From positions 10,664,001-10,728,000 of the forward strand of contig CP053154.1 of the NCBI GenBank assembly GCA_014607495.2: DNA of 64,000 nt, given 5' to 3'. A model generated the notes under the pieces. The model made no database searches. It was given only the letters and a program-made list of their open reading frames with translations, and was not told the origin of the DNA. This DNA is from Carposina sasakii. Lineage: Eukaryota; Arthropoda; Insecta; Lepidoptera; Carposinidae. Below are positions 55,061 to 64,000 of this stretch, piece by piece. Position numbers and translations under genes: made by a program. Position 1 is the stretch's first letter. Every line of letters begins with the position of its first letter.

Positions 55061-56274
55061 TCAACTATATGTATGCAAATATTTGAAGAAGATTGGTTTA
55101 CTAAATAAAATGTGAAGAGGTTACGAAGGTTTGCCTTGGTATCCTCAAATAAATAGTGATTAGACTTCATGACGTTATTGTTTCAAAAGCGCTAGAGGAA
55201 GACTTTCTAACAAATATATATTATGAACGGTAATGAATTTCTATCGATTTGATTCATAAACAAGGTTACTTTGCCCTAGCCCCAAGAAACCTGAGATATA
55301 ACTGTTTCAAAGTTAAATAAAAATGAATCTACTGCCTACTATCTTCACATTATGTCATTATTTCTAGTCGATGAAACTTTGTATTACCCTACGTGTGATA
55401 CTATTATAATTAGCAATACACTGAATGCACCGAACTGCATAATCAACAGATTCCTAATGGCTACAGACGCTAGCTTTTGACTCTAGCTCCATGATTTAGC
55501 TCAACCAATCAAAATTACCTGTACGCAGCCAAATAGAAATGATTGGACGAATAACAAAGGCAACATAGGTGAACTCATCTCATGAGTTCACCTATGACTA
55601 CAATGTAGACTACATAGAGCAGTAAACCAACCACAGGGCAATCGCGCAAAATAACAATGTTAAGGGAACGTTTTAGGTTTTATTCAATTTGATAACGCTG
55701 GAAACGTCTGAAACGTGTCAACGTCAACGTTGCTCCTTGGATGCAATTCTTTAAAATTTTAGAGCCAAAACGCAACCACTAACGAACCGCGAAGCAATAT
55801 ATACTTACTGCTTGAGTAATAAGGTATATTTAAGCAAGCATCGGTCGCAGAATAATAATAATAATAACAAATATCTGTCTCGTGCTGAAATGTGTCTAAT
55901 TACATCACCGTAAAGTAATTATTGCTTTGTTCTGAGCGTCTACAACGGTTTCGTTTCGGCTTCGTTACAACTCGAAGCGTTTCAAGAATAGGCCCGAGAT
56001 AATTTTCCAACTGAAGTCTACTTGCCTGTGAATCATCGGCGAAGTTATTTTCTATGAACGAACTTTGTCAGACCTCCTATTAGTCCTTCGTTCATGTAGC
56101 CAATATAGAATTACACAAAGCCAATGGCTTATTGTGCAATTGGGATCCGCTCATTTCGTTAATTCGTAACAAAGTGGTGCATTAGAGTCTGTTTTAAGCC
56201 TGAAGTCACTGCGGCTGAAATTTGGAACCATGGACGTATAACAGTTTTATGTTTTAGAATGACGTTGCCTTGGC
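55061..56274. other. No gene; one long perfect inverted repeat
   Basis: CATAGGTGAACTCAT (55564-55578) is perfectly inverted at 55582-55596 with a 3-nt loop. An (AAT)n run lies at about 55851-55867. No domain-bearing frame. Confidence 0.5.
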
Positions 56275-56455
56275 TGATGCGGGGCTTAACTAGAATACAT
56301 CAGCTGCATCTTTTTTTGCGCATGTCGTAAAAGGAAGTCACAAGCGATAAAAGCTAGCAACTTGTCACTGATCAATAACATCTGTCCCCGCTATAACACG
56401 TGGATTACTCTTGTAGGATTTCGAAAACACAGTCAGTCTATGTATATTTAAAACG
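56275..56455 (+). mobile_element. Family D retroposon
   Basis: GATGCGGGGCTTAACTAGAA, CATCAGCTGCATC, GCGCATGTCGTAA, AAGCTAGCAACTTGTCACTG and CGAAAACACAGTCAG follow the reference copy at 44.8 kb, with extra bases in the middle. Confidence 0.75.
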
Positions 56456-56568
56456 ATTTCCTGCATACTTTCTGTCGTTGATTAACTTTCATCTTACCTA
56501 TTCGATGACAAAAGGTTTGTTAATCCTACGTATATTATAAACAACGAATTTTTGCAAATTTTGTTAAT

Positions 56569-56781
56569 ATTTCACGCTGAACCTATAGTACTAATTAAAA
56601 CTGGTCATATCAAATATCTGATAAACACACTACTATGATTTCAACAAGCCTTATATGATAATAAAGTTTAAGTACTTTACCTGCAAAGATCGGATTGAAA
56701 ATAGAGCCACTTTATTCAACAGCACGATATTCTTCTTTTAAAGATAGTCTACCTTTAACTCCGTCTATGTAAAAACCATAG
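56569..56781 (+). repeat. U block, first copy
   Basis: TTTCACGCTGAACCTATAGT, GATCGGATTGAAAATAG, ATTCTTCTTTTAAAG and ACTCCGTCTATGTAAAAACC recur in the same order and strand at 57061-57462, where the block is almost twice as long. Confidence 0.7.
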
Positions 56782-56815
56782 CTAGCACTAACCTTTCATC
56801 TTACATTACGAAATA

Positions 56816-57784
56816 AATGTTGTATTCGATGACTACGGGCCTACACCCTCCACTGACCCTCGGAGATAACTCATAATTGCGACAAAGGCACTTGTTTCGC
56901 TATTAATACGATACATTATATAAATGTTTCGCCAACAAATCCTCAGGATTATAGAAATTATAAATTAGTAAACCACTAATTATTATGAACCTCTAAAACC
57001 CAACACATTACTTGCATTATTTGAGTATTGGGTTGTGATAAATTAGTAAAGAAAAACAATATTTCACGCCATACATTCTGAACCTATAGTACTAATTCTA
57101 ATTACTGATTTATTTATTCTACAATGAGTTAATTGGAGACTACTTACTCGTTGGCTAGATATGTAATAGAATTACAATGATCAAGGCATAGCATACACCT
57201 TGACGTGAAACGTCTTTAAATCGCGCCGACACATACGGGTACCAGGTTTATGTAAAAAACTATATACCATTACCTATGTATTAAAAATTGCAAAGTTTCT
57301 CAGTAGTGAAACATTGATCGGATTGAAAATAGTGATGGCAGTTTTATATCACTTTGAGATTCTAACAGAACACGATGAAAAATTCTTCTTTTAAAGCTAT
57401 TTAAAATAGTCAATAAATATATAAACATTTGCTTTAACTCCGTCTATGTAAAAACCACATAGATCACGTATGCTTTTTCTTTACTAATTTATCCACCCAA
57501 TACTCTGTATATATTTATTTGCAAATATGGTGGGCTAGCTGTGTAAGTAATGTGGGTTTTAGACATAATAATTAGTGGTTTACTATTTATTAATTTCTAT
57601 AATCCTGAGGATGCCACGGTTGTTAGCGAAACTGTAGCTAGTTTTTGATTTCGGAATGGTGCAAATCGTCTTGCATGCTAGGTGCTGGGGTCTGGTTTCT
57701 CATGGCGATTGTAGTTAGTGCAATCGCAATTATGAGTTATAAGGGTCAGTGGATAGGGCCCGGTGGTGGGCGCACCCATAGTGA
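56816..57784 (+). mobile_element. Foldback composite flanked by a 13-bp direct repeat
   Basis: ACATTACGAAATA lies at 56803-56815 and 57785-57797. Inside, V1 (about 56837-57057) and V2 (about 57473-57784) are inverted copies sharing CACTGACCC, ACTCATAATTGCGA, AATCCTCAGGATTATAGAAA, GTAAACCACTAATTATTATG and ATAAATTAGTAAAGAAAAA. Between them is the longer U block (57061-57462), a direct copy of 56569-56781. The right end GGGCCCGGTGGTGGGCG is the family V terminus. No transposase frame is seen. A foldback or MITE-like element is likely; tandem insertion of two relatives is an alternative. Confidence 0.6.
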
Positions 57785-57797
57785 ACATTACGAAATA

Positions 57798-58583
57798 CAT
57801 TTGTTCCACGTTGCTCTTTGAAAATAATAAATAGTAAACTAAACGGGTGTAGCAAATTGGCGTGTTATTACAAAATTAAAGTTAACACGTGTTTAACGTG
57901 ACATTTCACACAAAATATATTTAGATTATTCATCAAATTGACTATTTAGACTTTTGCCTAAACATTGATTAAAGTCTTAAAACCAATTTCTGTTTTTAAA
58001 CATTGCCATCGGCAGCTAATAGGTAGCTCTTTTATATTTTATTGCCTATAGGTACATTACATATAAGTATACAAAACGAATGAAATAAATTCACACACAC
58101 AGGAAGCAAATTCTCACAAAACCCAAATATACATAGATCTTAACCACACTCCAGTCCTCGCATTAACCGAAATAAATTATATCTCTACAAAATGAAGGAA
58201 GGGTCAAGCCTGCTCTTGATATATGAATAGTCAGGCCCTTTCTTTGCCCTGGCTGATAACCCTGGCATTGTCGCCGGCCTTATTAATCATTAAACTTGCC
58301 CCGAGTTCAGCCCTGAGATTAGGTTAAGATGAATAATGAGTGCTCTGGACCTGTCCAAGTGTGGTGTGTGAAATGAATGTATTAATTCATTTGAGGGCCG
58401 CAGTGTCGTCTATACATGCTTTCCTTTGTCCTGAACAACCGAGGAATCAACGAACAGCCTAAACGACGAAGATCCTCAAAAACGAGTGTAAAATTAGTCA
58501 AAATCAAAAATAATTGCAAAAACAACTTACATGAGCCCATGGAGAAATCGTTTTTAGACTCAAATTGTCATCAGATTACCTGT
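57798..58583. other. No gene recognised
   Basis: Unique sequence. The right end, 58584-58592, is one copy of the following SINE's TSD. Confidence 0.3.
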
Positions 58584-58592
58584 ATATAAAAT

Positions 58593-58928
58593 AAGCGGTG
58601 ATAGCCCAGTGGTTAAGACGTGCACCTTCCAAGCGGGAGGCGTCCCAGTCACGGGCCTGTACCAATGAATTTATTTCATGTACAGATTTTAATGTTGCAA
58701 AATTGTCACTTAGCTCGTGCCTCGGAAAGCATGTAAAACCGTTAGTCATGCACCTGATCTCTCTCCTGTCATGTCGGCTTTCCGTCCCATCGGACTATGA
58801 GAGTAACGGAATAGAGAGTGCATCTGTGTTTGCGCACACACTTGTGCACTATAATATATATCTCCTGCGTACCTGGCCAATTGAGATTGGTCGCCTTGGC
58901 CGAAATATGGTCGGAGATCATCATCATC
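58593..58928 (+). mobile_element. tRNA-derived SINE, full length, 9-bp TSD
   Basis: ATATAAAAT at 58584-58592 and 58929-58937 flanks the element. The head GCGGTGATAGCCCAGTGG with TTAAGACG is a tRNA-like 5' domain with a clear A box (TAGCCCAGTGG) and an eroded B box. The body includes ATGTCGGCTTTCCGTCCCAT, GACTATGAGAGTAACGG and TGGTCGCCTTGGCCG. The tail is (ATC)n. This is the usual SINE layout, unlike the tRNA-like retroposon at 2.7, 32.3 and 63.3 kb. The 127-codon frame over it is an artefact. A headless copy lies at 12.9 kb. Confidence 0.92.
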
Positions 58929-59348
58929 ATATAAAATTATGCACATTCACTAGATTCACATTACAAGTAAACAAAATATAACTTATCTACCAGACAATAT
59001 CACTGTACGGACACATGCAAGTCTTTAACAATTGTTAATTTTGATTTTTACAAAAAATTTACACCCGCTTGCTGCCAGCCGAGCCTTTTCCTACCGAATC
59101 CTGAAACCGCAATGTAAATTCTTTCTCTTATAAATAAATGGCATAAATCCGCATAAATCACATCAAGTGACATACTTAAATTTTATAAAAAAAAATTGAG
59201 ATTTTATAAAGATTACCTCTTGTCAAGCTCGCGGAGGATGAGCCTATGATTGGCAGGCTGACCCAAATGATAGTTGAAAGCGGGAAATGTAAAATAGCAT
59301 ATAGACCTGCTTAGTATTCAATATGGTGTACATACCTATATTATCTAC

Positions 59349-59526
59349 CTTAGAATAATTATTGGTCTTCGCTCAGAGCGCAGCGAAGACTCATCATCAT
59401 TATTCTAAGTTATCCACGTTTGCTTAAAGGATTCTATACCCAGTTATCTTTCTATACCATGAATGTATGACCATAATAACCATGCTATCATAATGTATAG
59501 GTATAATACGTCACTGGGTATAATAA
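59349..59526. repeat. Two adjacent imperfect hairpins
   Basis: First: CTTAGAATAAT (59349-59359) with ATTATTCTAAG (59399-59409), plus inner GTCTTCGCT/AGCGAAGAC. Second: TATACCCAGT (from about 59436) inverted as ACTGGGTATA near 59514-59523, with weaker inner pairing. Function unknown. Confidence 0.55.
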
Positions 59527-60287
59527 TTCTTATTGGTCATTAGGTTGCACTAATTCAATTGTGATAATTTCTGAGTCTTTGATCAGCAGAAATCAATACA
59601 CTAGAAAATTAATCATTTTCTCAGGAAGGGTTTAATAAAAACACACAAACAGTGTAATGGGTGAGTTTGTCTTTTTTGAAAATTCTTATACAAGCACACA
59701 AAATGTTACTGCCACGAACAGCAGCAGCCAAACCACCTTCACGTTCAAATCGCCGCTATTTCCCAAGCTTTGCACTGCAGTCAAACCTTTTAGCTCTGGA
59801 TTCGGGTCACGAGTTCCGGCTATGGGCCATGTCCAATAGATGGCTGCTCATCCCGGATCAATCGGCGGGCGGAGGTGTCCTTAATGGAGATTTTACACGT
59901 GATATCCGGACCCGCCGACAATTCAACCGGAGAACTGTTTACAGACGCTATTAACGGGATAAAATTGGCTGTTTTTTCTGAGGTAGATTCGGTTTTATCC
60001 GCTTTTGATTGGCCCGGATTAATTGGCCTTAGTTGTGTATAAAGCCTACCAGCTGGATATAGAGGCATGTACTTTTTGTTAAAAATAAATGTCGTGTTTT
60101 CTCGTACCTTAGTAGTGAAGAATAGAGAAATATGTATTTTGTGATTCAAACCAGCAGAAATAAGCTAATTTAGCCGATGTTTACCTAATAAGGCAGCAAC
60201 GTGGTCAGCCAATAAAGTGAAAGAACTATAAAAATAATAGACCTGGAAAACTGGATTCCTACAGTTTTGGTACTTTAAATAATTTAT
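59527..60287. other. No gene; GC-richer patch with overlapping frames
   Basis: Between about 59700 and 60030 GC content rises and frames of 60, 97 and 109 codons overlap on both strands (59657-60149). None shows a domain. It is single copy in the window and could be conserved non-coding DNA. Confidence 0.3.
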
Positions 60288-60348
60288 GTACATACATACA
60301 TACATACATATATCACGCCTCTATCCCTTACGGCAGGTAGGCAGAGAG
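60288..60348 (-). mobile_element. Family C retroposon stub, 61 bp, 9-bp TSD
   Basis: ATAATTTAT at 60279-60287 and 60349-60357 exactly bounds an (ATAC)n run plus TATCACGCCTCTATCCCTTA and CGGCAGGTAGGCAGAG. It is the extreme 3' end of family C, on the minus strand. Confidence 0.85.
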
Positions 60349-60597
60349 ATAATTTATATGTTTTTAATTTATTCCATTATTTAGGAGCAACGCGGTATTA
60401 AAAAAACGAAACTTCGGCAAAGGGGGGCTTTAAATAAAAATTAAATGTAACCATATTTATATTTACTATTATGAGAGAACAGTCCAACTTATAATATAGC
60501 ATAAACTTCTTCTTAGATCCCTAAAAACCTTCGCATAAAAACTGGCCAGCCATAACGTTATTATAAGCAGGGAAATTCTGCAAAATCATCGGCCTAA

Positions 60598-60786
60598 AGG
60601 CTGAATGACGGTTTGTTTAAGCTTGGCACGGCCGACGCAGATTTTTGGTTTTCCACGGCAGGTGATGGATTACTCGCTGTTTTCTTGCGTAATTTCCGGA
60701 CACTAATTGCCACGGGCATCCGTCATGGCCACGGCAAAATGAAAAAACCCGTGAACGTTGCGAGTGATACAGGTGAGCTTTACCCT
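60598..60786 (+). other. Exon-like open stretch ending near a splice-donor match
   Basis: 63 codons are open from after a TAA (60595-60597) to a TAG (60787-60789), with GC content well above the flanks. ACAG|GTGAGC at 60769-60778 is a good 5' splice-site match. There is no initiating ATG upstream, no convincing 3' splice site, and no recognised domain (it reads GTADADFWFSTAGDGL early on). A chance frame in a GC-rich patch is equally likely. Confidence 0.2.
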
Positions 60787-60789
60787 TAG

Positions 60790-61755
60790 TTGCACAAATA
60801 AACTTATTCTCATTATTTATTGTACCTGTACAAAGACACTAGGTACTGTCTATATAAAGAGATTTAAAAAAGAAATGTATTCTAAGTTGCTGCTTATCTA
60901 GCGTGCCAGACAACAAAGTGATGTTTGAATATGTGGTCTAATTTATTGCGTTCATGCAAGTACTTATTGCGAGTACCTTTAGATGTTTATCAAATGAAAC
61001 CTGTTTTCAGAAAAATAATATGAACAGTCTTTTACCGCCAATTTCTATAACTGATCATGAGAGTTTTTTTGCATATATTACATTTAATCTTCAATTGTAT
61101 TCATACAAAATTTCAAATTAGGAATAAAAGAATCAAAGATTCTTTTTGATCTCTCGTATTAAAATTGGCCGTTAGGGAATAACTCGATTAAAAGTAATAA
61201 AAAAAGGTAACAACCCTAACCAAAACAAAAATATTTGATAGGGAACAGTCGAGGTACATTTTATTATACTGCCTATTTCATTGGATTATGACAGTTTGAG
61301 TCGTATAATTTGCTAAGGTTGTTTGCATCAATCGATTTTACTGTCTTTTATTTTACTATTTTATTAGAGATAGAAATAAGAGTTAGAACAAAATTCACCG
61401 ATTATTTCTAACCTGACCTGAAATCCTATCCCGGTCGTGTGTTAGGTTAGGAATACCCACCGTATATCGCTTGAAATGAATAAATAGATGATAAAAATTT
61501 ATTTCAACGACTCTAGAAATTTATTTCTGTACGAATTAAATCCCGCCTCTCTCCTGTTTAATGCAAATAGAGAGGAATCCATTCGATTGCAGACTATTTG
61601 ATATTCACCATTCAAAACTTCAAAGAGATCATTACGCTTCGATTTACATACAGATACAGATTTGTACAAAATCGATAACATAACTTTGTACAGTCAAATG
61701 TAAAGTATCCTTTATTTAGGACACTGTGTACAAGCGAGCCTTTACGTCCTTTGTT
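60790..61755. other. No gene recognised
   Basis: AT-rich. The 60-codon minus frame at 61499-61681 shows no domain. Confidence 0.3.
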
Positions 61756-61912
61756 CATGCTGGGGCTTCGCTAGAATCAGCTGCATCTCCTTCCGTTAAT
61801 GTTGTGAGAGTCGAAAAAATCGGATATTCTCTAAGGCGAGCTAGCAACCTAGGTCACTGAAGACTATTCTATCCCATTTCGGGAACACGTGTTTGTATAT
61901 GAGAAAATACGA
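61756..61912 (+). mobile_element. Family D retroposon
   Basis: GCTGGGGCTTCGCTAGAATC, AGCTGCATCTCCTTCCG, AAGGCGAGCTAGCAACC, AGGTCACTGAAG and TTTCGGGAACACG follow the family order; about 160 bp. Confidence 0.75.
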
Positions 61913-62629
61913 ATAGGTATATAGGTAATTGTAAATTCTCCAGTCAAAGTTTGATGTAAACATGGGCTGCGGAGTTTCAGCGGTCAGGTTTAAATATGAA
62001 TATAAATTGAGAAACTTTGGGGTTGTTCAAATCCAGCCAGGAACTTTAAAATGATTAACACGACAACCTTATAGATTTACCGCCCGTTTATGTTTATCTG
62101 TAAAGTTGAAAAAGTCGTTTTGAGTTGCCATTTTAATTTGCAATATTTTTTGTGGATACTTGCTTTACCCGCATAAGCTAAATAAGGTCGTAACTGAAAT
62201 AAGATTTCAGGATATTTTGGCTAAATTCAAAATTCACTTAGTAGGGATGCATTCCTGATTTACTTAATTTTAATGTATACTTAATATAAAATTTTAAAGT
62301 TCACTAGCTACAATATAAATGTTTGTACTTATTATATGGGTACTGTAAATCTATGAAACATAAATCTATAATACTGTAATAATTCTCTTTATTTATCACT
62401 CATAGACCTGGCGCCCTGAGGTATTATTTATTCTATTCTATTTTATTCTCTAAATATTAGTAAAAAATGGTTTTGAGAATCCAATATATTTTCTCTTAAT
62501 TTAATCTTTAAAGTCTCATGTTCTGCCGTTGGGTTATCAGTGAGTAGCTCTATTTCGTCAGGCCAGACCCGGCCTGGGGAAATATTGTTATAAAGTTATA
62601 CTTACCTAGTTAGATATGTAGATAGCGCC
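61913..62629. other. No gene recognised
   Basis: AT-rich. A TTATTCTATTCTATTTTATT run lies near 62428-62447. Confidence 0.3.
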
Positions 62630-62790
62630 GAATTTAGGGTTAAAAATGTTATTTCCGGAATAAAAAGTAGCCTAATCCTTTATCAGGCTTTAGACTACCT
62701 GTGTACCAAATTTCAATCGGTTGAATAGTTTTGGCGTGAAAGCGAGACAGACAGAAAGAGTAACTTTCGCGTTTATAACATTAGTAAGGA
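62630..62790 (-). mobile_element. Helitron-like element, 5' part
   Basis: Read on the minus strand it begins TCCTTACTAATGTTATAAAC, then GCGAAAGTTACTC, GCCAAAACTATTCAACCG and TTTGGTACACAGGTAGTC. It is related to 47.15 and 49.68 kb. The CTAG end is missing. Confidence 0.65.
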
Positions 62791-63262
62791 TTTATTATTG
62801 ATACAGGTTTGTCTTTTAATAGTCTTACCTTTAACGTAACGTTATAACCTCCTTTCAACCCCTAAATAAAACTTCGTTGAATTTGCGTTCCACATGACAT
62901 CGCTTCCTTTAGTTATTCAGCTCTGCATTCTCTATTTTAGCCTTAGACAAACGTTCGAGTTTACGTCGAAAAATTCTAAGCTAGATTTAGAAGCATGTTC
63001 GTATAACTTACCTACCTAGTCTAGTCACGTGGGGAACCAGCGACGTCGGTTCTGACTGAATTTATTCTCTCCCAATCACGCGTTCAGACTTCACAGACAA
63101 AGCGTTTGCTCTATTAAGCTCATGCTATATTAAGCTCTTTTTACACATGCATACGTGGTATACCTTCGTATAAATCCTCGATTATCTTGGGTAACAATGT
63201 CATAAGTCCTATTACTAAAAGATAGCTTCTAATTAAATTTATTATAGTATTAGTCCTTTGTG
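62791..63262. other. No gene recognised
   Basis: Unique sequence; a short repeat TTAAGCTC(A/T) near 63115-63138. Nothing else. Confidence 0.3.
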
Positions 63263-63275
63263 TAATTCTGTTGTA

Positions 63276-63530
63276 AAACTATTAATATAGAAATGGAAAA
63301 ATTTTTCACCCGAGTGGGAATCGAACCCACGACCCCTGCAAACCGTATCAGCCGCTCTAACCACTGAGCTACCGGGTCAATTACTCGGATGACGAATTTC
63401 ACCATCTTTTTTCTAAATTACATATTGGCAACGTTATTTTTCATCCCGATAGCTATACACTAGCCAAATCTCGGCAAACAAAGCTGAATCCCTCAGCACA
63501 ATGTTTAAAGATGAAACGATATATATTATA
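63276..63530 (-). mobile_element. Retroposon with a 3'-proximal tRNA-like domain, copy 3
   Basis: A perfect 13-bp TSD, TAATTCTGTTGTA, lies at 63263-63275 and 63531-63543. On the minus strand the leader begins ATCGTTTCATC near 63520 and includes GCTGAGGGATTCAGCTTTG, GCTAGTGTATAGCTATCGGG and TAACGTTGCCAA, matching copy 1. The tRNA-like domain spans 63307-63378: acceptor ACCCG/CGGGT, D stem GCTC/GAGC, T arm GTGGG-TTCGATT-CCCAC. It would pass for a tRNA in a loose scan, but the anticodon helix is only 3 bp. Confidence 0.9.
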
Positions 63531-63543
63531 TAATTCTGTTGTA

Positions 63544-64000
63544 CCTATAAGCTTTATTAAATTTAACTACTAAGTTTCATTTAAAATTAGTATAGTCATT
63601 ATTACGTGAATGAGTATCAGTTTGTACTTTATACTTTAACATGGCTAGAAGGGAAGGGTAAGTAATAATAAAGTTGTAATGCAGATATATCACCACTTAA
63701 AACAGTGATATTACAAAAAAAAAAATCTTTATACGACATCTCTTTCTTTTGTCTTAAAGTGGTATCTACTTACATACTTACTGAAAAAGACGGTGATCGC
63801 CTGAATCATTCATGATCTTCATAAACTAATAAAGAAGATTGGACGGTTTTTGCGATATTACATTATTTAGGTAAAAGCTTTCAAATCATTTATAACCCTG
63901 GCTAGGCCGCAAGGTAAAATATTATTTTATTTTCTCCTCATACATCACTTTTTGACGGGTAATTCTTGGCCCACAATCTTATTTTTACGTCCTACGTATA
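63544..64000. other. No gene recognised
   Basis: AT-rich with an A-run near 63714-63725; nothing else supported. Confidence 0.3.

Noticed and set aside
56816..57784. Twin-priming inversion of a LINE
   Set aside because: Twin priming inverts a 5' segment; here the same terminal segment is present in both orientations, which fits a foldback better.
58598..58981. 127-codon frame
   Set aside because: It runs through the tRNA-SINE and its (ATC)n tail.
63307..63378. Apparent tRNA gene on the minus strand
   Set aside because: Acceptor, D and T arms pair, but the anticodon helix has only about 3 bp and position 1-72 is G-G. It sits inside a TSD-flanked repeat found three times.
1..64000. LTR retrotransposon, endogenous virus or bacterial-type system
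   Set aside because: No paired LTRs, gag/pol/env-like frames, defence genes or operon structure were seen on either strand.

Overview
This window looks like a gene-poor stretch of a moth or butterfly (lepidopteran) nuclear genome. It is AT-rich, no reading frame exceeds about 140 codons, and I find no convincing host gene, rRNA or functional tRNA. What can be read is a dense, nested layer of transposable-element debris. Lepidopteran origin is inferred from the repeat styles: short elements with CTAG|T ends of Helitron type, retroposons ending in (GAT)n or (ATGT)n, and a tRNA-derived SINE with a (TCA)n tail. The window is most likely intergenic or lies inside a very long intron.

Layout. 1-3.4 kb: AT-rich DNA, then a retroposon whose tRNA-like domain sits near its 3' end, then a tandem duplication. 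3.7-6.7 kb: a Helitron-like element, a hairpin-bearing repeat and a decayed reverse-transcriptase fragment. 7.4-9.2 kb: a roughly 126-bp satellite, bordered by dispersed repeats to 9.9 kb. 10-13 kb: retroposon tails and a LINE 3' end. 17-23 kb: a small TIR element split by a retroposon, a (GAT)n retroposon with perfect target-site duplications (TSDs), a TA-flanked MITE, and a Helitron carrying another insertion. 24.7 kb: a strong pre-miRNA-like hairpin. 29.6-34.5 kb: a MITE, then two adjacent 1.5-1.9 kb copies of the same DNA with a TSD-flanked tRNA-like retroposon between them. 36.5 kb: a non-autonomous hAT element with a perfect 8-bp TSD. 43-49 kb: retroposons of four families, several nested. 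53.6-57.8 kb: a LINE 3' end and a 1-kb foldback structure. 58.6 kb: a tRNA-SINE. 63.3 kb: the third tRNA-like retroposon, on the minus strand.

There is no operon-like or pathway logic here. The useful biology is in insertion order and in a few structures: the three-copy retroposon with a 3'-proximal tRNA-like domain (each copy with a perfect 13-14 bp TSD), the miRNA-like hairpin, the satellite and the 30.5-34.4 kb duplication. Family letters A-F, K, U and V are labels for this report only. A = (GAT)n-tailed retroposon; B = short retroposon with a CCACTGTTGGACATAGG block; C = (ATGT)n-tailed retroposon; D = retroposon starting GATGCGGGGCTTC; E = hairpin repeat; F = paired repeat at 14.7 and 32.1 kb; K = small TIR element; U and V = blocks of the 57-kb composite.
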